This document shows positions 1 through 4,910 of a stretch of 7,494 bases of DNA, piece by piece. A program made the position numbers and the translations under genes. Each line of letters starts with the position of its first letter. Positions within the stretch are counted from its first letter, which is position 1. Origin of the DNA: JAVBLG01 sp031553655 (GTDB lineage: Bacteria > Desulfobacterota > Desulfovibrionia > Desulfovibrionales > Desulfovibrionaceae); NCBI GenBank assembly GCA_031553655.1, contig JAVBLG010000062.1, positions 1 through 7,494 of the forward strand. The letters run 5' to 3'. The notes below the pieces were generated by a model. The model saw nothing but the letters and a program-made list of their open reading frames with translations. It ran no database searches and was not told the DNA's origin.

Positions 1-69
1 CTTGGGCAGTATGAACTCAAGCAAAAGCAGGTCACCAGTCAGCTCAGTCAGCTTGCCAGTGACAGTTGA
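1..69 (+). CDS. fliD: 3' end of probable flagellar cap protein FliD (partial)
   Basis: Frame 1 is open from the first base and ends at TGA 67-69. It gives 22 residues beginning LGQYELKQKQ and ending QLASDS. A short, Gln/Ser-rich, helical C-terminus of the type 'LLGQY...q..lt.QLsqL' is what I recall for FliD (filament cap, hook-associated protein 2). The gene directly downstream on the same strand is fliS, and fliD-fliS is a very common flagellar gene pair. FliD caps the growing filament outside the cell and promotes flagellin folding. Only the tail is in the window, so the identification depends mainly on context; another coiled-coil-ended protein is possible. Confidence 0.55.
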   Translation, partial: LGQYELKQKQVTSQLSQLASDS

Positions 70-99
70 TGATTTTTATCCGTCTTAAAAACAATCAGA

Positions 100-142
100 G
101 TTGACGCAAGTGCCTCGGGCCTTCGCGCCAAAGCGCGTCAAC
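100..142 (+). repeat. 8-bp perfect inverted repeat in the fliS leader
   Basis: GTTGACGC (100-107) and GCGTCAAC (135-142) are exact reverse complements separated by 27 bases. Inside lies a second, smaller hairpin, CGCGC (124-128) / GCGCG (133-137) with a CAAA loop. It shares bases 135-137 with the large stem, so the two pairings are mutually exclusive. No T-run follows on the + strand (an A-run does), so this is not a standard intrinsic terminator. It could be an RNA structure in the fliD-fliS message or a protein-binding palindrome; the sequence alone does not decide. Confidence 0.5.
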
Positions 143-145
143 GCT

Positions 146-172
146 GAAAAAACAGCTTGAAGCAATGGATAA
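146..172 (+). promoter_or_regulatory. Weak sigma28-like promoter candidate for fliS
   Basis: GAAA (146-149), a 15-base spacer, then ATGGATAA (165-172) resembles the flagellar sigma28 pattern TAAA-N15-GCCGATAA: three of four bases match in the -35 part and the GATAA core matches in the -10 part. It would place a transcript start near 180, about 37 bases before the fliS ATG. The match is poor in the GCC part. The region is A/T-rich enough for chance, and fliS may simply be transcribed from upstream of fliD. Confidence 0.2.
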
Positions 173-206
173 TTTCAAACGCAAAATGTTATATTGACGA
201 GAATAC

Positions 207-214
207 AGGGGAAG
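207..214 (+). promoter_or_regulatory. Ribosome binding site that decides the fliS start
   Basis: AGGGGAAG ends two bases before the ATG at 217, placing the AGGGG core about 5 bases upstream. This is the only good Shine-Dalgarno in the fliS 5' region. The longer frame opens with TTG at 157 and has no comparable site before it. The FliS family N-terminus also begins close to the ATG at 217. Confidence 0.75.
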
Positions 215-216
215 AC

Positions 217-1185
217 ATGCAAAAAGCTGCAAACGTATATATGCAGACTAAGGTGAACACCACGGATCAGGGGCATCTTTTGATCATGCTTTACGATGGC
301 GCGCTCACCTTTCTGGCTCAGGCCAGAGACAAAATGATTGCCAGGGATTTTGCCGCCAAGGGGCAGCTTATTTCCAAAGCCATAGATATAGTTAACGAAC
401 TGGCCAGCTCGCTGAATTTGGAAAAAGGCGGGAGCTTGGCCGAAAATTTGAACAATCTTTATTTTTTGTGTACGGCCAGGCTGCTTCAGGCCAATTTGAA
501 AATGAATGTGGATCAACTGGACAGTGTGGTGCGTATACTTTCCGGCCTGCGCGGGGCTTATGCCCAGATCGTGGACAGCCCCGAGGCTCGTCAAGCCGTG
601 CAGCAGATTGGCGCTCGCATTCAGCCGGAGATGACCAACAACCAGCGTGTGCTCAGCACGCCTTCAGCCGCTACATCCGCACCTATGGGGCAGATGCAGG
701 GCAGGGCGGCTTATCAGATGGCCGCCGCCAGGATGCAGGCCCAAGCTACGGCGTCGGCCCCCGCGCCGACTGTTGACTCGGCAGTCACCCCGGCCGCGCA
801 AGCGGAGGCCACCATGCAGGCGGCCACGGCTGCTCCCATTGCTCCGGTTGACGCTCCAGTTCAGCAAACTGCGCCCGCGCTCTCGGCAACTGTCGCCCCG
901 GCAACAGCCCAGGTCACTCCTGTTGCTCCGTTTGCCGCCGCTATGGCCAAATCTGGCGCGCCCGCTGCTCCGGCTGCCGCCGCTCAGGCTCAGCCAGTCG
1001 CTTCGGCCACGAATCAGGCGGCTGTAAAAATTCCTTATACGGCTCCAGGGGCGCAGCCTTCAGCCGCCACTGTCGCGCCGACCGCGCCGACCGAAACAGT
1101 TGCCGCGCCTGCTACGCCTCCGCCTGCGGCCACCCGGCTTGCCTTCAATAAAAAATTGGCTGCTTATGGAAAATTGGCAAGTTAA
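217..1185 (+). CDS. fliS: Flagellar export chaperone FliS with long Ala/Pro-rich C-terminal extension
   Basis: FliS is a cytosolic chaperone that binds the C-terminus of flagellin, preventing early polymerisation and handing it to the flagellar export gate. Residues 1-125 show the family pattern: a Tyr at position 8, TKVNTTDQG, then LIMLYDGALTFL (22-33), a K..LISKA segment (48-55), ELASSLNLEKGG (61-72), NLNNLYFLC (78-85) and a helix to about 125. FliS proteins are usually about 125-150 residues; this one is 322. Residues ~148-304 are low complexity (Ala, Pro, Thr, Gln, Val, Ser, very few charges), with one PPP at 301-303. The last 18 residues turn basic and helix-like (RLAFNKKLAAYGKLAS). The frame is intact and GC-rich in the third position, so the tail looks translated. 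I chose ATG 217 over the upstream TTG 157 because of the Shine-Dalgarno and family alignment. It probably lies downstream of fliD in one flagellar unit. The role of the tail is unknown. Confidence 0.9.
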   Translation: MQKAANVYMQTKVNTTDQGHLLIMLYDGALTFLAQARDKMIARDFAAKGQLISKAIDIVNELASSLNLEKGGSLAENLNNLYFLCTARLLQANLKMNVDQLDSVVRILSGLRGAYAQIVDSPEARQAVQQIGARIQPEMTNNQRVLSTPSAATSAPMGQMQGRAAYQMAAARMQAQATASAPAPTVDSAVTPAAQAEATMQAATAAPIAPVDAPVQQTAPALSATVAPATAQVTPVAPFAAAMAKSGAPAAPAAAAQAQPVASATNQAAVKIPYTAPGAQPSAATVAPTAPTETVAAPATPPPAATRLAFNKKLAAYGKLAS

Positions 1186-1208
1186 ATCACCACCAAGCAT
1201 GATTTGGC

Positions 1209-1240
1209 GATAATATTACCCTTTTGGAGACAGTATTATC
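1209..1240. repeat. AT-rich inverted repeat between convergent fliS and glycosyltransferase genes
   Basis: GATAATAT (1209-1216) and GTATTATC (1233-1240) pair over seven Watson-Crick positions plus one G-T pair, around a 16-base loop. It fills much of the 57-base gap between the fliS stop and the facing glycosyltransferase stop, where a bidirectional terminator would be expected. The stem is A/T-rich, the loop is long and neither strand has a T-run after it, so I call it only a repeat. Confidence 0.35.
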
Positions 1241-1242
1241 CT

Positions 1243-2970
1243 TCAACGCAACCCGAGCGCGTCGTTCATTTCGCGAATTCTGTGCCGATAAGTATGCTTC
1301 TCCAAAATCAGTTTTCTAAATTCATTTATTAAATCCCGGCGCAAACCGGGATTTTTTTCAAGCCGTTTCAGCTGTATAGGCAGCTCTTGCGGCTTTTTCA
1401 TTGCCATGGCCTCCACCAGTTCCGGAGGAAAAAGATTAAGCCCGGCATTATGGTCGCTGAGTAAAAGCCCTCCGGCGGCCCATACATCGAAATGCCGCTG
1501 GGTAAGCCCGGACGGCAGCAGCAGGCTGGTGACATTGAGCACATAGTCCGCCGAAGCGTAAATGGAAGGTAATTCTCGGTAATAATCCACAAAAGGGCGC
1601 AAATCAGGCAGGGATGTTTCATTTTTTAGCAAGGCTTCCCAACCACTGTCGCCAAAAACGGTCAGGCCGTGGGGCAAACAGGCCTTGAGCCATGAGGATC
1701 TGTGTTCAACGCTGCAATTTTCAGCCATAAAACCAGCCCGACGTACGTCATGCCCAGGCCAGGGGGCGGCTATTCCCAGTTTTTGCATCCACCAGTGAAA
1801 ATTACGGTTACGGCTTGACTCGTCCGAGTCAGGTCCGCCTTCCGGCATGCTCGCGCTCTCATCGGTCAGAGGCGGTTCGAGCATTTTTTTCCGCGCGAGC
1901 ATGTCCTTAAGAGGTGCATCACTCGCCGCGGCCGAGAAAAATTTTTGTCGGTCGGGAAAGCTTGAGCGGCCCACGAAAACAATTTTTTTAAGGCCGCGCG
2001 TTTGTCCGGTCTTGCTCCACATTTCCGGCCAACATCCCAGAGGCAGAAACGCGGCATGTTTTGCCCCCGCAGCCTCAAGACCGGGCACAAAGCTTGGATC
2101 AGTGGTAAAAATATGAGCCTCGCGCCACCAGGAAAGGCGCGTCTGCGACAGAATATGCCAGGGATTGTCCACCATCCATATGGCCACAGGTATGCCGCAG
2201 GCCTGTAGAAAATAAAAAATTTCCGAATTGATGCCACGCATGTTCACCGACAGGACAAAAGTCGGCTTTTCATCGCGCACCATGGCGGATATAGCGGCCG
2301 TGTCCGGAGTCGCGGGTAATTCTCGTGCTGTGTAGCCCTCGTGTTTAAGCGCTTCGCGCAATTCCTGATGCAGCAAATCACTGTCGGAGCCGGGCAGCAG
2401 AACTGAGTTGGCGCTTGCGGCGGTCGGGACTATCTTTAGAGCGTCCGCGCGCGCCCGAGCCAATTTTGGTCCCCAGAATTCTGGAAAAAGACGGGTATTC
2501 TGCCGATAAAAGAATATGCTTACGCACTCCGGGGAAAGCTCATCGGGCGTGTCCTCAAGGCGCGTCCAGTCCGGTGGAAGGCTCCCCGGCCAGTCTCGGT
2601 CATGCTCACGCATGGCTGCGGCAAAGTTCGGGCATTCCAACCACCAGACTTTGCCGCCATGTTCTTTCGCCAATTGCAGGGCGTCGATGGGGCGTGGCCC
2701 CAAGCCGAAAAAAATGGCCTGAGGGCCGTGTCCCAGGCGCGTAAAGGCTTCCGCCCCGTCCGGCAGCGTTTGCGGTCGGCCCAGGGAATCCTTGATCCGC
2801 AGGCGCGCGCGACGCCATCCATGACCGCATGTTCCGATAGCGCTGTTATAGTCCGGTTCTGGCGTTTTGGAGTTTTCCCTCTTGTCCTCCGCGCCCTTTG
2901 CCTCCCCGGTATTTTCCCCATCTTCGGGGAGGGGCCGTCCCCTCTTGGCGTTTTGCAAATTTTGTGTCAT
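1243..2970 (-). CDS. Glycosyltransferase, DUF3880 / CgeB-like (GT-B type)
   Basis: The product is 575 residues from the ATG at 2970. The N-terminal ~45 residues are charged, low complexity and probably disordered. A middle region around residues 235-285 (FVLSVNMRGIN, then YFLQACGIPVAIWMVDNPW) matches the DUF3880 type found ahead of CgeB-like glycosyltransferases. The C-terminal part (about 410-570) resembles the Glyco_trans_1_2 group: VFGDSGWEALL, SIYASADYVLNV, then TQRHFDVWAAGGLLLSDHNAGL, the usual sugar-nucleotide-binding end of a GT-B fold. A Ser/Glu/Pro/Asp-rich insert sits near 363-390. There is no signal peptide or membrane segment, so it is likely cytosolic. Facing fliS, it may glycosylate flagellin or another surface structure; that is inference from position, and it is not co-transcribed with fliS. 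A longer form from 3006 would overlap rlmE by 22 bases; the ATG at 2970 has AGGG 8 bases upstream and leaves a 14-base gap. Donor and acceptor sugars cannot be told. Confidence 0.8.
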   Translation of the reverse strand: MTQNLQNAKRGRPLPEDGENTGEAKGAEDKRENSKTPEPDYNSAIGTCGHGWRRARLRIKDSLGRPQTLPDGAEAFTRLGHGPQAIFFGLGPRPIDALQLAKEHGGKVWWLECPNFAAAMREHDRDWPGSLPPDWTRLEDTPDELSPECVSIFFYRQNTRLFPEFWGPKLARARADALKIVPTAASANSVLLPGSDSDLLHQELREALKHEGYTARELPATPDTAAISAMVRDEKPTFVLSVNMRGINSEIFYFLQACGIPVAIWMVDNPWHILSQTRLSWWREAHIFTTDPSFVPGLEAAGAKHAAFLPLGCWPEMWSKTGQTRGLKKIVFVGRSSFPDRQKFFSAAASDAPLKDMLARKKMLEPPLTDESASMPEGGPDSDESSRNRNFHWWMQKLGIAAPWPGHDVRRAGFMAENCSVEHRSSWLKACLPHGLTVFGDSGWEALLKNETSLPDLRPFVDYYRELPSIYASADYVLNVTSLLLPSGLTQRHFDVWAAGGLLLSDHNAGLNLFPPELVEAMAMKKPQELPIQLKRLEKNPGLRRDLINEFRKLILEKHTYRHRIREMNDALGLR

Positions 2971-2973
2971 AAT
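2945..2973 (+). promoter_or_regulatory. Candidate sigma70 promoter for rlmE-yebC-ruvC, inside the glycosyltransferase 5' end
   Basis: TTGGCG (2945-2950), a 17-base spacer and CATAAT (2968-2973) match the sigma70 consensus at four of six and five of six positions. The -10 box covers the complement of the glycosyltransferase start codon. A transcript would begin near 2980, about five bases before the rlmE ATG at 2985. It is a pattern match only, but the spacing is ideal and any rlmE promoter must lie in or near the divergent gene, because the gap is 14 bases. Confidence 0.45.
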
Positions 2974-2984
2974 ACCCGCCCTAT

Positions 2985-3626
2985 ATGAAAAAGTATCGCG
3001 ATGCATATTTTTTGAAGGCTAAGCAGGAAAATTATCCCGCCCGTTCGGTCTACAAACTCAAAGAACTGGACGTTAAATTCAAGATTCTTCAACCGGGAAT
3101 GAAGGTTCTGGATCTCGGAGCCTCTCCTGGCTCGTGGTCGTTGGAGGCCGCGTCCAGAGTGGGAGTAAAAGGGCTGGTCCTGGCCTGTGATCTCAAGCCG
3201 GCTGAAACCAGTTTCCCGCCCAATGTGTATTTTCGGCTGGAAAACGCTCTTGAGCCCACGCCGGAGTTTATGGCCGAGCTTGAAAACATGGGGCCGTTCG
3301 ATTGCGTGCTCAGCGACATGGCTCCGCGCACCACGGGAGCCAAATTTACCGATCAGGCCCGCTCCCTGGAACTTTGCCTGCAAGCGTTGGAAATGGCAAG
3401 GCTTTGCCTGAGGCCCGGCGGTTCTTTCGTGACCAAAATTTTTATGGGGCCGGACATGGATGAATTAATATCGGCCATGCGCGGGGCCTTTCACAAGGTA
3501 AAGCCCTTCAAGCCCAAAAGCTCCCGAGCGGAAAGCAAGGAGATTTTTTACGTGGGCCTGGATTTTAAATTAGAGCATTTTGCGAATGAAATGAACAAAA
3601 TGGAGGATCAAGATGGCAGGACATAG
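2985..3626 (+). CDS. rlmE: 23S rRNA (uridine-2'-O) methyltransferase RlmE (FtsJ/RrmJ)
   Basis: RlmE uses S-adenosylmethionine to 2'-O-methylate a universally conserved uridine (U2552 in E. coli numbering) in the 23S rRNA A-loop, a late step in 50S assembly. The 213-residue product has the Rossmann SAM motif DLGASPGSW (43-51), an acidic ACDLKP strand (67-72), and the K-D-K-E catalytic tetrad at K24 (RSVYKL), D111 (LSDMAP), K151 (GGSFVTKIF) and E186 (SKEIFYVG). The length fits the family. The start is fixed: reading upstream in frame there is a TAA at 2970-2972 and no ATG, GTG or TTG between it and 2985. No Shine-Dalgarno precedes it. It is divergent from the glycosyltransferase with 14 bases between, and its 3' end overlaps yebC by 14 bases, so it heads a three-gene unit. 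Confidence 0.95.
   Translation: MKKYRDAYFLKAKQENYPARSVYKLKELDVKFKILQPGMKVLDLGASPGSWSLEAASRVGVKGLVLACDLKPAETSFPPNVYFRLENALEPTPEFMAELENMGPFDCVLSDMAPRTTGAKFTDQARSLELCLQALEMARLCLRPGGSFVTKIFMGPDMDELISAMRGAFHKVKPFKPKSSRAESKEIFYVGLDFKLEHFANEMNKMEDQDGRT
3602..3606 (+). promoter_or_regulatory. yebC ribosome binding site inside the end of rlmE
   Basis: GGAGG lies six bases before the yebC ATG at 3613 and within the last codons of rlmE. It is the strongest Shine-Dalgarno in this unit, so yebC can initiate independently, while the 14-base gene overlap also allows translational coupling. Confidence 0.8.
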
Positions 3627-4356
3627 CAAATGGGCCAACATACAGCATAGAAAAGGCCGCCAAGATGAAAAACGCGGCAAAATGTTCACCAAAGCAGCCA
3701 AGGAAATAATCATCGCGGCCAAGGGCGGGGCCGATCCCACCGGCAACCCGCGCCTCAGGGCGGCCATTGCCGCAGCCAAGGCCATCAACTTGCCCAAAGA
3801 CAGAATTGAAGCCGCCATTGCTAAAGGTAGCGGGGCCGATGCCGCCAGCGACCTCATGGAAATTTCCTATGAAGGCTACGCGCCGGGCGGTGTGGCTGTT
3901 ATTATTGAAACAGCCACCGACAATAAAAACCGCACCGTGGCCGACGTGCGCCACATTCTGACCAAGCACGGCGGTTCCATGGGGGAAACCGGCTGCGTGG
4001 GCTGGATGTTCGAACGCAAGGGACAAATTTCTCTGGACAAGGCCAAATACACCGAAGACGCCATTATGGAAGCCGCCTTGGAAGCCGGGGCCGATGACGT
4101 GGTGGATGAAGACGAAAGCTGGACGATCTACACCGCCGCCGCCGATTTCACCAGCGTGCGCGACGCTCTGGAAACCGCCGGTCTGGAAATGACCTCGGCT
4201 GAATTTGCCATGATCCCCAACAACACAATTGAGGTTGACGCAGCCACCGGGCGCAAGCTTTTAAGGCTTATGGAAGCCCTGGAAGATCATGATGACGTGC
4301 AGAAGGTGCATGCCAACTTTGATCTGCCGGACGAAGTTATTAACGAGTTGGGCTAG
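3613..4356 (+). CDS. yebC: YebC/PmpR family protein (TACO1 homologue)
   Basis: The 247-residue product has the family's diagnostic opening MAGHSKWANIQHRKGRQD and K..FTKAAKEI, then GNPRLRAAIAAAKA, NLPKDRIEAAIAKG (about 60-75), YEGYAPGGVAVIIE (about 89-102), DNKNRTVADVRHILTKHGG and GCVGWMFERKG, and ends near NFDLPDEV. Length is typical (about 240-250), so it is complete. Members were long called transcriptional regulators (for example PmpR); more recent work on bacterial YebC and mitochondrial TACO1 supports a translational role in relieving stalls at proline-rich stretches. The sequence cannot say which applies here. It is cytosolic and sits between rlmE and ruvC, the latter a frequent partner in many genomes. 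Its TAG stop shares one base with the ruvC GTG. Confidence 0.95.
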   Translation: MAGHSKWANIQHRKGRQDEKRGKMFTKAAKEIIIAAKGGADPTGNPRLRAAIAAAKAINLPKDRIEAAIAKGSGADAASDLMEISYEGYAPGGVAVIIETATDNKNRTVADVRHILTKHGGSMGETGCVGWMFERKGQISLDKAKYTEDAIMEAALEAGADDVVDEDESWTIYTAAADFTSVRDALETAGLEMTSAEFAMIPNNTIEVDAATGRKLLRLMEALEDHDDVQKVHANFDLPDEVINELG

Positions 4357-4856
4357 TGTCTGTAATAGCCTTGGGCATTGACCCCGGCTCGCGGGTTACC
4401 GGCTGGGGCGTGGTGGAAGAAGCATCCGGCGTTCTGCGCCTGGTGGACTGCGGAGTAATCCGCACCGCCGGCTCGGGAGATGAATTTTCCGCCCGCCTGG
4501 GCTGCATCTACAAGGGCGTTGTGGGCGTAATTGAGCGCTTTAGTCCTGCGGAGGCGGCTGTGGAACAGGTTTTTACCGCCCGCAACCCGGCCACCGCCCT
4601 GAAGCTGGGACAGGCCAGGGGCGCGGCCATAGCCGCCTGCGCCGCCCACGATTTGACGGTACGCGATTATTCGCCCACCATGGTAAAGAAATCCCTGGTG
4701 GGCACCGGCGCGGCCGCCAAGGAACAGGTATCTTTCATGGTGGGCCGCCTGCTCAACGCCAAGGTGTCCTGGCCCCTGGACGCCGGGGATGCCCTGGCTC
4801 TGGCGGTATGCCATCTCACAGTCAGACGTTTTCAGAGATTGGCCTGTTTGGTATGA
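4356..4856 (+). CDS. ruvC: Holliday junction resolvase RuvC (crossover junction endodeoxyribonuclease)
   Basis: RuvC is a dimeric, Mg-dependent nuclease that cuts Holliday junctions symmetrically at the end of recombination repair, working with the RuvAB branch-migration motor. The 166-residue product has the RNase H-like fold markers: GIDPGSRVTGWGV with D9, AAVEQVF with E70, NPATALKLGQARG (77-89), and PLDAGDALALAVCH with D142 and D145, which give the full acidic catalytic set. Length matches the family. The start is GTG at 4356, overlapping the yebC stop by one base (TAGTG); no good Shine-Dalgarno precedes it, so translation probably depends on coupling to yebC. ruvA and ruvB do not follow; the next gene, comEC, is convergent after 54 bases. 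Confidence 0.95.
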   Translation: MSVIALGIDPGSRVTGWGVVEEASGVLRLVDCGVIRTAGSGDEFSARLGCIYKGVVGVIERFSPAEAAVEQVFTARNPATALKLGQARGAAIAACAAHDLTVRDYSPTMVKKSLVGTGAAAKEQVSFMVGRLLNAKVSWPLDAGDALALAVCHLTVRRFQRLACLV

Positions 4857-4910
4857 TAGGCATTTTACGAACGCGCGGAGGGCGATAAGCCTCAGATTCA
4901 AAAATATATA

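Noticed and set aside
157..216. N-terminal extension of FliS from a TTG codon
   Set aside because: There is no Shine-Dalgarno before 157, the 20 extra residues are not FliS-like, and a strong site precedes the ATG at 217.
647..1027. Arg/Pro/Leu-rich open frame overlapping the FliS tail
   Set aside because: It is a frame-shifted reading of the GC-rich, low-complexity fliS tail, with biased composition, no ribosome site and no recognisable domain.
2971..3006. Longer glycosyltransferase start at 3006 on the minus strand
   Set aside because: It would add 12 residues overlapping the start of rlmE by 22 bases. The ATG at 2970 has a better-placed AGGG and is the simpler choice, though the longer form is not excluded.
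3565..4026. Long minus-strand open frame opposite yebC
   Set aside because: It is a shadow of the GC-rich yebC coding sequence; the + strand product matches the YebC family from end to end.
4878..4893. Hairpin between ruvC and comEC as a terminator
   Set aside because: GAGGGC/GCCTC pairs only with a bulge over five base pairs and neither strand has a T-run after it. I see no supported terminator in the 54-base gap.
4353..4901. Minus-strand open frame opposite ruvC
   Set aside because: RuvC on the + strand has all catalytic residues and typical length; the opposite frame has no recognisable domain and is explained by codon bias.
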